Assembly: GCA_902512755.1 (NCBI GenBank)
Contig: CABXKB010000002.1
Coordinates: 50,737-114,736 of the forward strand
Origin: an uncultured Bacteroidota bacterium
Lineage (GTDB): Bacteria > Bacteroidota > Bacteroidia > Flavobacteriales > Flavobacteriaceae
Direction: 5' to 3'
Length of the DNA stretch: 64,000 nucleotides
Part shown: one piece after another, positions 32,101-41,608 of the stretch
How positions within the stretch are numbered: the stretch's first letter is position 1
Layout of the letters: the number at the start of each line of letters is the position of its first letter
Position numbers and translations under genes: made by a program
The notes under the pieces: generated by a model
Database searches by the model: none
The model's input: only the letters and a program-made list of their open reading frames with translations
What the model was told of the DNA's origin: nothing

Positions 32101-32506
32101 AAGATGATGCCATTACCTCTATTTGTTTATTCATTACAAAACGACGCGCAGTTTCTTTTACAACTGCAAAGGCTTCTGGGAGGATAGAATTAAGTGTATT
32201 TTCGGCATTTTTTCGAGAGGCTTCTTTTTCTTGGTCTATTTGTTTATAAATTGATTCTTTTTTGTCAAGGTCACTTGTGTTCAGAACTTGATCTTCAAGA
32301 CTTTTAATGTTTTTTGAAAAACTTTGATTTTCTTGGGACAATAAGGATTTGAATTGTGATGTTTTTTTCCTAAGTTGATCGCTGCTAAAAGACTCGAAAA
32401 TTTTCTGGTAATCATTGATTTTAGTGACTAGAGGAGTAATTTTTTTTAAATCCTTTTTTGTTTTGTCTCCAACAAAGGTTTTTAATATGCTGTTTAAAAT
32501 ACTCAT
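29144..32506 (-). CDS. secA: Preprotein translocase subunit SecA
   Basis: [68 protein letters not shown]. Confidence 0.98.
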   Translation of the reverse strand: [1120 protein letters not shown]

Positions 32507-32543
32507 AAGCGATTTAGAATCTATTTTAATCTTTCAAAGTAAC

Positions 32544-32574
32544 TAAAAAAAAAGCCTCAAATAAGAGACTTTTT
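32544..32574 (-). terminator. Intrinsic terminator downstream of the DUF2795 gene (minus strand)
   Basis: Minus strand AAAAAGTCTC-TTATTT-GAGGCTTTTTTTTT: a roughly 10-bp stem (one G-U) followed by T-run. Confidence 0.6.
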
Positions 32575-32594
32575 AAATTCATTTTATAGATTAC

Positions 32595-32816
32595 TTAATA
32601 TTCATCCTCATTCCAAAGATAATCTTCCTCAGTGGGAAAGTCTGGCCAAATTTCTTCTATGGATTCATAAATATCTTCTTCGTCTTCCATTGACTGAAGA
32701 TTTTCTACTACTTCAAGAGGAGCTCCAGTTCGAATTGAGAAATCTATTAATTCATCTTTAGTTGCTGGCCAAGGGGCATCACTTAAATACGAAGCTAATT
32801 CTAATGTCCAATACAT
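32595..32816 (-). CDS. DUF2795 domain-containing small acidic protein
   Basis: WTLELASYLSDAPWPATKDELIDFSIRTGAPLEVVENLQ. Confidence 0.82.
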   Translation of the reverse strand: MYWTLELASYLSDAPWPATKDELIDFSIRTGAPLEVVENLQSMEDEEDIYESIEEIWPDFPTEEDYLWNEDEY

Positions 32817-32833
32817 AAGGAAATATTTTTTTG

Positions 32834-32841
32834 CAAAAATA
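32834..32841 (-). promoter_or_regulatory. -7 box TATTTTTG (minus strand) for the DUF2795 gene
   Basis: Plus-strand CAAAAATA is the reverse complement of TAnnTTTG, 17 nt upstream of the start codon. Confidence 0.45.
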
Positions 32842-32867
32842 AATTTTTAAATATATTATACAACTTT

Positions 32868-33434
32868 TTAGTGAAATTTGTTTCCACTCCATTTAACTTC
32901 CTTAATTTCTAATTCATGAGCGAAAAATCTTGAAAGAGTAAAAAAATAATCAGATAAACGGTTCACGTAAGCAATTATTATGCCTGAAATTTTGATTTCT
33001 TTATCCAGTTCTGTTACATGTCGTTCTGCTCTTCTGCATATACATCTTGCAATATGACAATATGAAATTGAGACATGACCTCCTGGAATTATAAAGTTCC
33101 GTAGAGGAGGGAGTTTAAATGTCAGTTTATCAATTTCTTCTTCAATGAAAATTATAGTTTTATTTTCTAAAGGTTTTAAATTTGATGGAAAATCTGTTTT
33201 TGAGTCAGTAGCCAATTCAGCTGCTACAACCATTAACTGTTTTTGCACTTTAATTAAAGTGCCTTTAATTTCAATAGTATTAGTAGTGTCCCTTATTAAT
33301 CCTAGCCAGGCTATTAGTTCATCTATTGCCCCGTATGCTTTGATTCTAATATCATGTTTAGGAACTCTTTTTCCAGACATTAAGCTAGTTATACCATTAT
33401 CCCCTGTTTTTGTGTATACTTTATTCTCTTTCAT
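32868..33434 (-). CDS. Cob(I)yrinic acid a,c-diamide adenosyltransferase (PduO type)
   Basis: KVYTKTGDNGITSLMSGKRVPK, FIIPGGH, CRRAERHVTEL, YVNRLSDYFFTLSRF. Confidence 0.95.
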   Translation of the reverse strand: MKENKVYTKTGDNGITSLMSGKRVPKHDIRIKAYGAIDELIAWLGLIRDTTNTIEIKGTLIKVQKQLMVVAAELATDSKTDFPSNLKPLENKTIIFIEEEIDKLTFKLPPLRNFIIPGGHVSISYCHIARCICRRAERHVTELDKEIKISGIIIAYVNRLSDYFFTLSRFFAHELEIKEVKWSGNKFH

Positions 33435-33525
33435 GTGCTAGCCTATCCTTTATTACTAGTTAAAAACGGATTGAAAAAATAAATTTATAAATTATATTTT
33501 ATTAAACCTCCAATGTCTTTGGGTT

Positions 33526-35142
33526 TTACTTAAAGAATTTATTTTTTTTAAAACGACCACTTATAGCAAGTAGGAAAAAGAGTACAGCTATAAAAATACT
33601 CCAGCGTGCAATTATATCTCCATAACGAGTATAAAAAGTAAGTTTTGATCTTGAAGTAATATCTCCTTTTAGCACTGTTTTTAAATCATATTTAGTCTCT
33701 TTAATAATTTCTCCTCGCGCATCTATAATTGCTGAAATTCCTGTATTAGCACTTCGCACAATATCTCTTCGATTTTCTATTGCACGAAGGCGAGTATAAC
33801 TTATCAACTGCTTGTGTCCTGGTGTTTCGCCCCACCAAGCATCATTTGAAATTACTGCTAAAAAAGTAGCTCCTTCTTTTACATAACCCGTAACAAATTC
33901 ACCAAAAATTGATTCCCAACAAATTACAGGTGCTGCTATTTCCTGATTCATTGAATGGGAAAAAACAGATCGTTTTTGTTGAATTCTGCGACTTGCCACG
34001 GTGCCTCCCATATCAATCATAAAATCACCCAAAAGAGGTTTAAGTATTTTTTTAAAAGGCATGTTTTCAACACCTACTACTAATTTTGATTTATGGTAAA
34101 CCTCAATATCTTTTTGATATTGTTCACTTAGGGCACTATTATAATATTCTACCCAAAGATTTTTTTTAATATAATTTGCTGTTAGTGAGGGAGCATTTTC
34201 TTTAAAATATGTATCGTAAAATTGAATACCGCTAATTATTTGTGTATTTGGAAAACTAGCGAGTTTTTTTTGAAGTTCATTATGAATTTTACTTTTTCGA
34301 AATGATAATAATTCCTCACCATAACCCTCGGAAAAATAAGTTTCTGGTGTTAACACATAGTCAGTGCTTTTTGTTAGGTGAGGTTTTAATTGGCTAAATA
34401 ATTGATTTAAAAAATCCTCATTGGTTAATTTGTATTTTGAATTATAAGGATCTATATTGGGTTGCATCATTATTACTTCAATCACTTTATCTTGAACTTC
34501 GACTTTTTGATAGAGATACAATGAAAATGCAACGGGTAAAGCTATTGCAATTAATGGAGCAATTAATTTTCGAATTATAATTTTAATAGAGGTGAAATCT
34601 TGTTGTTTAAGTAATTGAAAAATCCATACATTAATACACAACACCCAAAGTGAACCTCCGAAAGTTCCTGTATATTCATACCATTGTATCCAATAAATCT
34701 TCTCTGAAAATACATTTCCAAGATTAAGCCAGGTCCAAGAAAAGTCCCAAATCAGATGTAATTTTTCAAAGGCAATCCAAATACTGATAAGAAAAATATA
34801 GGCACTTCTATATGGCAACCTACTCTTTGCCCAATAAAAAAGCAGAAATATTAAAGCATAAAAAAGACTATTACACAAGTTTGCAAATAACATTCCAAAA
34901 AGTGTAGAGTTATATAGCCACCATGTTGTAATTAGGTTCCATATCAAAAAACTTATGTAACTGTGAATAAAAATTCTCAAGCTCTTTAGTTTTGAATTGT
35001 CGTTAAGTATTGAATCTTCTAGATACAATAAGGGGATTAAAGAAATAAAAATCAGAGCCGTAAGGCCTTGAATAGGCCAAGAAAGGCCAAGCGCTATACC
35101 TGAAGCTATAGATAGAGAAAGATGTTTTATTGTCTTTGACAT
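33526..35142 (-). CDS. lnt: Apolipoprotein N-acyltransferase
   Basis: Multi-TM N-terminus plus nitrilase domain (VLTPETYF, PVICWESIFGEF, SNDAWWGETPGHKQ). Confidence 0.92.
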   Translation of the reverse strand: MSKTIKHLSLSIASGIALGLSWPIQGLTALIFISLIPLLYLEDSILNDNSKLKSLRIFIHSYISFLIWNLITTWWLYNSTLFGMLFANLCNSLFYALIFLLFYWAKSRLPYRSAYIFLISIWIAFEKLHLIWDFSWTWLNLGNVFSEKIYWIQWYEYTGTFGGSLWVLCINVWIFQLLKQQDFTSIKIIIRKLIAPLIAIALPVAFSLYLYQKVEVQDKVIEVIMMQPNIDPYNSKYKLTNEDFLNQLFSQLKPHLTKSTDYVLTPETYFSEGYGEELLSFRKSKIHNELQKKLASFPNTQIISGIQFYDTYFKENAPSLTANYIKKNLWVEYYNSALSEQYQKDIEVYHKSKLVVGVENMPFKKILKPLLGDFMIDMGGTVASRRIQQKRSVFSHSMNQEIAAPVICWESIFGEFVTGYVKEGATFLAVISNDAWWGETPGHKQLISYTRLRAIENRRDIVRSANTGISAIIDARGEIIKETKYDLKTVLKGDITSRSKLTFYTRYGDIIARWSIFIAVLFFLLAISGRFKKNKFFK

Positions 35143-35161
35143 TTGTACGAATTTAATTTTT

Positions 35162-35956
35162 TTGAAGTTATTGCAATTACTATATTGTCAAAAATTAGAA
35201 TATTTTTTTGTGGAGTTAATAAAACGAAGTATTCCCAATCTTTTTACTGCACTTAATTTTTTATGTGGTTGTTTTGCAACGTATTTAGCTTTTAAAAATC
35301 TATTTGAAGCTGCTTTTTTAATGGTTTTCTTAGGAGCTTTCTTTGATCTCTTTGATGGTTTTTTGGCACGTCTATTAAAAGCAGAAAGCAGCTTCGGTCT
35401 TCAATTTGATTCAATGGCAGATTTGATTACTAGCGGATTTGTTCCTGGCATTGTCATGTATAACCTTTTTTTAGAAATTGGAGTACGAGAATTAAATTTT
35501 ACAACACATATTTTACAAAGTGAGTTTACATTTTCATTTGCTCCTTATGCTTTAGTAGGATTCTTGATTCCTTTAGCTGCTGGGATTCGTTTAGCAAGAT
35601 TTAATATTGACGATGATCAGCAATATGATTTTAAAGGACTGCCTGCTCCAGCAAATGCACTTTTAATAGTTGCATTACCACTAATAATTGAGCATCCACA
35701 ATTTGCATCAATAAAACCAGTAATAAGATCATTTCCAGCTCTTTTGGCAATTACATTGATCTCATCATTAATTATGAATATTCGCCTTCCTTTGTTTTCA
35801 TTCAAAATTAAATCTTCAAATCTAAACGACTATAGCTACCAATTAATTCTTTTTGTGTTATGTTTCCCCGTCTTTTACTTATTTAACTGGGTCGCTGTGC
35901 CTTTATTAATTTTGATTTATCTTATTTTAAATTTCATCAGAAATAGTATTAAATAA
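35162..35956 (+). CDS. pssA: CDP-diacylglycerol--serine O-phosphatidyltransferase; real start probably GTG at 35210
   Basis: CDP-alcohol phosphatidyltransferase motif FFDLFDGFLARLLKAESSFGLQFDSMADLITSG. Confidence 0.92.
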   Translation: MKLLQLLYCQKLEYFFVELIKRSIPNLFTALNFLCGCFATYLAFKNLFEAAFLMVFLGAFFDLFDGFLARLLKAESSFGLQFDSMADLITSGFVPGIVMYNLFLEIGVRELNFTTHILQSEFTFSFAPYALVGFLIPLAAGIRLARFNIDDDQQYDFKGLPAPANALLIVALPLIIEHPQFASIKPVIRSFPALLAITLISSLIMNIRLPLFSFKIKSSNLNDYSYQLILFVLCFPVFYLFNWVAVPLLILIYLILNFIRNSIK

Positions 35957-35994
35957 AATTTAAAATTAATCTTCAAATGACTTTTTGAATTAGC

Positions 35995-36735
35995 TCAAAA
36001 AGATAATTTTTTTTTGCGAAGTTCAAAATTTTGACCAAGATATACTTTGCGGACCATTTCGTCTTCGGCTAGTTCTTCTGGTGTTCCAGCTTTTAAGATA
36101 CTTCCCTCAAACATGAGATAGGTTTTATCTGTAATAGCAAGTGTTTCTTGTACGTTGTGATCTGTAATTAGTATACCGATATTTTTCTTTTTTAAATGGG
36201 CTACAATTTTTTGAATGTCTTCAACGGCTACTGGATCTACTCCTGCAAATGGTTCATCAAGTAAAACAAATTTTGGATCAGTAGCAAGTGCTCTTGCAAT
36301 TTCAGTTCTCCTTCGTTCTCCACCAGAAAGCAGGTCTCCACGATTTTTACGAATGTGATTTAATCCAAATTCTTCCAAAAGTGATTCCATTTTTTCTTTT
36401 TGCAAATTTTTACTCAGGTTTGTCATTTGAAGTACGCTAAGGATGTTGTTTTCTACACTTAGTTTACGAAATACGGATGCCTCTTGGGCTAAATAACCAA
36501 TACCTCTTTGAGCCCTTTGATACATTGGAAATTTTGTAATTTCTTGATTATCAATATAAATAGAGCCATCATTTGGTTTTATTAGACCTACAATCATATA
36601 AAACGAAGTTGTTTTTCCTGCTCCATTGGGTCCTAGTAGACCAACAATTTCTCCATTAGCTACCTCCAGGGAGATACCTTTCACAACTTTTCGTCCTTTA
36701 TACGATTTTTCTATTCCTTCTGCGCGTAATTTCAT
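35995..36735 (-). CDS. lptB: LPS export ABC transporter ATP-binding protein
   Basis: GPNGAGKTTSFYMIVGL Walker A, LSGGERRRTEIARAL signature, LLDEPFAGVDPVAV. Confidence 0.95.
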   Translation of the reverse strand: MKLRAEGIEKSYKGRKVVKGISLEVANGEIVGLLGPNGAGKTTSFYMIVGLIKPNDGSIYIDNQEITKFPMYQRAQRGIGYLAQEASVFRKLSVENNILSVLQMTNLSKNLQKEKMESLLEEFGLNHIRKNRGDLLSGGERRRTEIARALATDPKFVLLDEPFAGVDPVAVEDIQKIVAHLKKKNIGILITDHNVQETLAITDKTYLMFEGSILKAGTPEELAEDEMVRKVYLGQNFELRKKKLSF

Positions 36736-36785
36736 TATCTTTTTTGTTATGAGTTTTTAATACTTTTTGAAAATTTAATCTGATA

Positions 36786-37610
36786 TCATATGTTTTCAAG
36801 CATTTCATCTTGTTTTCTTATTACAATTCTCGATATTAAGATACTCACTTCGTAAAGAATAAGTATTGGAATACTGACAATGATTTGACTTGCTATATCT
36901 GGAGGTGTAATAATAGCTGATAGGCTTAAGACCACTACAAGTGAAACTTTTCTATTCTTTCTTAAAAAATTGGGAGTTAGAATACCCACTTTAGTTAAAA
37001 AATAAACTATAATTGGTAATTCAAAAATTATTCCAGCAGCTAAAACGGAAGCTCTTAATAGCCCTATATAGCTGCTCAAATCAAAATCATTAAAAATTTC
37101 ACTGCTAACAGAGTAATTTCCTAAAAAGTTAATTGAAAGAGGTGTTACAATAAAGTAACCAAAAAGAACTCCAAAGAAGAATAACATTGAGGCAATAAAA
37201 ATAAAACCTCGTGCATTTTTACGTTCTTTTTCATAAAGCCCAGGACTTATAAATTTCCAAAATTCAAAAACAATGTAAGGGAAAGCCACAATGAAACCAG
37301 CGAGAATTGAAGTCCATAAGTGAGCAGAAAATTGACCTGCCATGGTTCGACTTTGAATTCTAAAAGGCAAATCATCTATACAAAAACTATTTCCTTGACC
37401 AAGGGTTTGTGATATATTACAAAACCAACGATAGGTAATGAAATCTTTTTGTTTGGGGCCAAAAAGTATGACGTCAAAAATAAAATCTTTAAAAATAAAA
37501 GCCACAGTAGCCACAATTAATATTGCAATTACTGAACGAATAAGATGCCAACGTAATTCTTCAAGATGATCCAAAAACGACATTTCATCTTTTGGTTGTT
37601 TGGCACTCAT
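36786..37610 (-). CDS. tatC: Twin-arginine translocase subunit TatC
   Basis: MSFLDHLEELRWHLIRS; FWKFISPGLYEKERK. Confidence 0.96.
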   Translation of the reverse strand: MSAKQPKDEMSFLDHLEELRWHLIRSVIAILIVATVAFIFKDFIFDVILFGPKQKDFITYRWFCNISQTLGQGNSFCIDDLPFRIQSRTMAGQFSAHLWTSILAGFIVAFPYIVFEFWKFISPGLYEKERKNARGFIFIASMLFFFGVLFGYFIVTPLSINFLGNYSVSSEIFNDFDLSSYIGLLRASVLAAGIIFELPIIVYFLTKVGILTPNFLRKNRKVSLVVVLSLSAIITPPDIASQIIVSIPILILYEVSILISRIVIRKQDEMLENI

Positions 37611-37802
37611 AGGGTGGTTAGTTTTTAATGAATTTAAATTAATTGTAAAAATATCAAAAACAAATGGTATCCTGAATCATTTTTTCATTTATAAGGGTTT
37701 CAATTTTAGATATTTTGTTTTAAATTAACCTTGTATTTCCTCTTGGAATTTAATATATTACAATTAAAAGCTCCTGAAAAAAATTAAATTCATTTTACCT
37801 TC

Positions 37803-39992
37803 ATGAATAAGGATGAACTTAAAATTCAACTTAAGAAGCACTTCGGATTTTCTAATTTTAAAGGGCTTCAAGAGCCTGTAATTTTAAACGTCTTACAAAA
37901 AGAAGATTCTTTCGTTATCATGCCCACTGGCGGTGGAAAATCACTCTGTTATCAATTGCCAGCATTGATGAAAAAAGGAACGGCTATTGTGGTTTCACCA
38001 CTTATTGCTCTAATGAAAAATCAAGTAGATGCAATTCGCGGAATTGCATCAGAAAATGGTATAGCCCATGTCTTAAACTCATCTTTAAATAAGACAGAAA
38101 CCACTCAAGTAAAAAATGATATTCTTAGCGGCATCACCAAGTTGCTTTATGTTGCTCCTGAATCTCTTTCTAAAAAAGAAACAATTGATTTTTTTAAATC
38201 TGTTAAAATTTCATTTTTAGCTGTAGATGAGGCTCATTGTATTTCTGAATGGGGACATGATTTCAGACCTGAATACCGGAATCTTAGAGTTATTCTTGAA
38301 CAGTTTGAGCAAAGTATTCCTATTATAGCTTTAACCGCAACAGCAACTCCTAAGGTACAAGAGGATGTTATGAAAAACCTTCGCATATCCAAAGCTAAAG
38401 TATTTAAAGCATCATTTAATCGACCAAATCTTTATTATGAGGTTAGGCCTAAAACTAACCAAGTTGATTCTGATATTATTAAATTCGTAAAGCAAAATAA
38501 CGGTAAATCAGGTATAATTTATTGTTTATCTCGAAAGCGAGTTGAAGAATTGGCACAAACTCTTCAAGTAAATGGAATTAATGCGTTGCCATATCATGCG
38601 GGTTTAGATTCAAAGTCAAGAGTTAGTCATCAAGATTATTTTTTAAAAGATGATTGTGATATTATTGTAGCTACTATTGCATTCGGGATGGGAATAGATA
38701 AACCAGACGTTCGCTTTGTAATTCATCACGATATTCCTAAAAGCATTGAGAGTTATTATCAGGAAACTGGTAGAGCAGGCCGTGACGGTGGAGAAGGACA
38801 TTGTCTAGCATTTTATGCCTACAAAGACATTGAAAAACTACAAAAATTTATGTCAGGTAAGCCTTTAGCTGAACAAGAAATTGGAATGGCTTTATTGGCT
38901 GAAATAGTAGCATATGCTGAAACTTCAATATCACGACGGAGGTTTATTCTTCATTATTTTGGAGAGGAATTTGATAATGAGACAGGTGATGGAGGTGATA
39001 TGGATGATAATATACGTTTTCCTAAAGAGCAGTTTGAAGCAGAAACAGAATTAACCCAATTATTAAACGTCATAATTAAGACCAAAGAAATATACAAAAC
39101 CAATGAGTTGGTTAAAACACTTCAAGGAAAAAAAAATGCAATTATTCAATCTCACAAAACTGATTCTTTAGCAATTTTTGGAAGTGGAGCTGCAAAAGAT
39201 TCAAATTTTTGGATGGCTTTAATAAGACAAGCTATAGTGGCTGGATTTTTAATAAAAGAAGTTGAATCTTATGGTCTGATTCGAATTACAACTAGAGGAA
39301 AATCCTTTTTAAACAAACCTTCAAGTTTTATGATGACCGAAGATCATAAATACGAAGAGCGTGATTTAATACAAATTGTTCAAAACAAACCTCTGGGGGT
39401 TTTGGATAATACTTTAATGCAGCTTTTGATTAGTTTAAGAAAAAAGGTCGCAGAAGCTAACGGGGTTCCTCCTTATGCTGTTTTTCAAGAAAACTCTTTA
39501 GAAGAGATGTGCCTTAAATACCCTATTTCACAAGAGGAATTAATTAATATTAATGGTGTTGGTGAAGGAAAAGCAAAACGTTATGGAGAAAATTTTACAG
39601 AGCTCATAAATAATTATGTTGATGAAAATAATATTATTCGACCCGATGATTTAGTTGTTAAAAGCACAGGAATCAATTCTGCACTTAAGCTTTTTTTAAT
39701 TCAGACTATTGATCGAAAGTTATTACTTGAAGATATTGCAGATGCAAAAGGTATGACTATGGATGAACTCATAACTGAGATGGAGACTATAGTGTTTTCT
39801 GGAACAAGACTTAATATTGACTATTATTTGGAAAATCTTTTAGATGAAGACCAAACAGAAGAGTTGTACGATTATTTTATAGAAGCAAAATCAGATTCAA
39901 TATCTGATGCAATCGATGCTTTTGAAGGGGATTATGAAGAAGAAGAACTTCGTTTATATCGTTTGAAATTTATTAGTGAAATCGCAAATTAA
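37803..39992 (+). CDS. recQ: ATP-dependent DNA helicase RecQ
   Basis: MPTGGGKSLCYQLPAL, DEAHCISEWGHDFRPEY, QETGRAGRDGGEG, HRDC domain. Confidence 0.97.
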   Translation: MNKDELKIQLKKHFGFSNFKGLQEPVILNVLQKEDSFVIMPTGGGKSLCYQLPALMKKGTAIVVSPLIALMKNQVDAIRGIASENGIAHVLNSSLNKTETTQVKNDILSGITKLLYVAPESLSKKETIDFFKSVKISFLAVDEAHCISEWGHDFRPEYRNLRVILEQFEQSIPIIALTATATPKVQEDVMKNLRISKAKVFKASFNRPNLYYEVRPKTNQVDSDIIKFVKQNNGKSGIIYCLSRKRVEELAQTLQVNGINALPYHAGLDSKSRVSHQDYFLKDDCDIIVATIAFGMGIDKPDVRFVIHHDIPKSIESYYQETGRAGRDGGEGHCLAFYAYKDIEKLQKFMSGKPLAEQEIGMALLAEIVAYAETSISRRRFILHYFGEEFDNETGDGGDMDDNIRFPKEQFEAETELTQLLNVIIKTKEIYKTNELVKTLQGKKNAIIQSHKTDSLAIFGSGAAKDSNFWMALIRQAIVAGFLIKEVESYGLIRITTRGKSFLNKPSSFMMTEDHKYEERDLIQIVQNKPLGVLDNTLMQLLISLRKKVAEANGVPPYAVFQENSLEEMCLKYPISQEELININGVGEGKAKRYGENFTELINNYVDENNIIRPDDLVVKSTGINSALKLFLIQTIDRKLLLEDIADAKGMTMDELITEMETIVFSGTRLNIDYYLENLLDEDQTEELYDYFIEAKSDSISDAIDAFEGDYEEEELRLYRLKFISEIAN

Positions 39993-40016
39993 ACTTCTAT
40001 GATTTATGGGGATTAT

Positions 40017-40024
40017 TATCTTTG
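40017..40024 (+). promoter_or_regulatory. -7 box TATCTTTG for the cyclophilin-FKBP gene
   Basis: Exact TAnnTTTG; supports translation start at ATG 40043 rather than TTG 40022. Confidence 0.45.
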
Positions 40025-40042
40025 CCGTTAAACAAAATTATT

Positions 40043-40969
40043 ATGGAAGGCGTATATGCTAAATTTAATACATCTAAGGGGTTAATTTTATTAAAACTTA
40101 CTTATCAAGAGACACCTGGGACAGTAGGAAATTTTGTGAGTTTGGTAGAGGGGACTCAAAAAAATAGTCATAAAAATTCTGGAGAACCATATTATGACGG
40201 TTTAATATTTCATCGAGTTATTCCTGACTTTATGATTCAGGGAGGATGTCCTCAAGGTTCTGGCTCTGGTGGTCCAGGGTATCAGTTCGATGATGAATTT
40301 CACCCAGATTTAAAACATAATCGTGCAGGGACAATGTCAATGGCGAATTCAGGTCCAGGAACAAATGGCAGCCAGTTTTTTATTACACACGGTCCCACTG
40401 ATTGGCTAGATGGGAAACATACTGTTTTCGGTTATATTGTCGAAGGTCAAAATGTTGTAAATAAAATATCTCAAGGTGACACAATCGAATCTGTAACTAT
40501 AAAGTACCATGGGGAAGATGCTGAGAATTGGAATGCACAAGCTGCATTTATTGAGTTTAATGCTAGTGGAAAAGCTAGCCTTAGAGCAGCAGAAAAATTA
40601 GCTGATGAAACTTTAAGTTCACTAACTGAAGGTATGGAAAAAACAGAAAGCGGTTTGTTTTATAATGTTATTAAAGAGGGCAAAGGTATAACGCCATCTA
40701 AAGGTTCAAAAGTTTCTGTGCATTATAAAGGTACACTTATTGATGGAACCGTTTTTGATTCGTCTTATCAACGCAATGAGCCACTTGAGTTTTCAGTAGG
40801 TATAGGTCAAGTGATTAAAGGATGGGACGAAGGAATAATGCTTTTGAATAAAGGAGCTAGTGCTCAATTTGTAATTCCAAGTCATTTGGGCTATGGAGCT
40901 CAAGGTGCTGGTGGAGCTATTCCTCCTAATTCAATTTTAATTTTTGACGTAGAGCTAATTGATTTTTAA
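40043..40969 (+). CDS. Peptidylprolyl isomerase, cyclophilin-FKBP two-domain fusion
   Basis: Cyclophilin FHRVIPDFMIQGG...MANSGPGTNGSQFFITH, then FKBP VSVHYKGTLIDGTVFDSS...IPPNSILIFDVELID. Confidence 0.93.
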   Translation: MEGVYAKFNTSKGLILLKLTYQETPGTVGNFVSLVEGTQKNSHKNSGEPYYDGLIFHRVIPDFMIQGGCPQGSGSGGPGYQFDDEFHPDLKHNRAGTMSMANSGPGTNGSQFFITHGPTDWLDGKHTVFGYIVEGQNVVNKISQGDTIESVTIKYHGEDAENWNAQAAFIEFNASGKASLRAAEKLADETLSSLTEGMEKTESGLFYNVIKEGKGITPSKGSKVSVHYKGTLIDGTVFDSSYQRNEPLEFSVGIGQVIKGWDEGIMLLNKGASAQFVIPSHLGYGAQGAGGAIPPNSILIFDVELIDF

Positions 40970-41550
40970 TTTTGTTTCTCAGGAATATTTCCAGGATGCC
41001 ATTTAATGCTGCAGCCTAAACTAGGGTACTGCAAATTTGACAGCTGTGGAGCTTTTTTGAGCATAAAATTAGAAGCTTGGTGCAAATCCTTTCCATTAAC
41101 AGGAATCTGATTTCCAGGTCTCGATTCGTCATAGCGCCCTCTATAAGCTAGCTTTAATTGGTCATCAAATAGATAAAAATCAGGTGTACAAGCGGCTTGG
41201 AAGCTTTTCGCAATTACTTGACTTTTATCATACAGATAAGGGAAAGTAAATTTATTTAATAAGGCTGTTTGTTTCATTTCTTCAGGACCATCTTGTGGAT
41301 GAGTATCAATACTATTACTTGATATAGCTATGGTTTCAATTCCTTTTTTAGAGAAATCTATTGCCGTTTTAATGATGCCATTCAAAAGGTGAATCACATA
41401 AGGGCAATGATTACACATAAAAATGATCAAAGTGCCTTTTTCCCCTTTTAGTTTTTCTAAATCTGCTATTTGATCATTAACTACATTAGGTAAGGAAAAG
41501 TTTGGGGATTTAGTCCCCAAAGGGAGCATGTAGGATTCTACTAGAGCCAT
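40966..41550 (-). CDS. Thioredoxin-family (AhpC/TSA-like) protein
   Basis: FMCNHCPYVIHL active site; GTKSPNFSLPNV; ACTPDFYLFD. Confidence 0.9.
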   Translation of the reverse strand: MALVESYMLPLGTKSPNFSLPNVVNDQIADLEKLKGEKGTLIIFMCNHCPYVIHLLNGIIKTAIDFSKKGIETIAISSNSIDTHPQDGPEEMKQTALLNKFTFPYLYDKSQVIAKSFQAACTPDFYLFDDQLKLAYRGRYDESRPGNQIPVNGKDLHQASNFMLKKAPQLSNLQYPSLGCSIKWHPGNIPEKQN

Positions 41551-41582
41551 AAATATGTATATTAATCTGACTTTAAATGTAG

Positions 41583-41590
41583 TATTTTTG
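41583..41590 (+). promoter_or_regulatory. -7 box TATTTTTG for csaA-like gene
   Basis: Exact TAnnTTTG, about 19 nt before ATG 41609. Confidence 0.45.
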
Positions 41591-41608
41591 AATATATTTA
41601 AATAAATA

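Noticed and set aside
33145-33441. Plus-strand 98-aa ORF
   Set aside because: Antisense to the adenosyltransferase gene, which has clear family motifs.
37611-37802. tatC-recQ intergenic gap examined for tRNA or ncRNA
   Set aside because: No cloverleaf, no strong hairpin, only AT-rich sequence.
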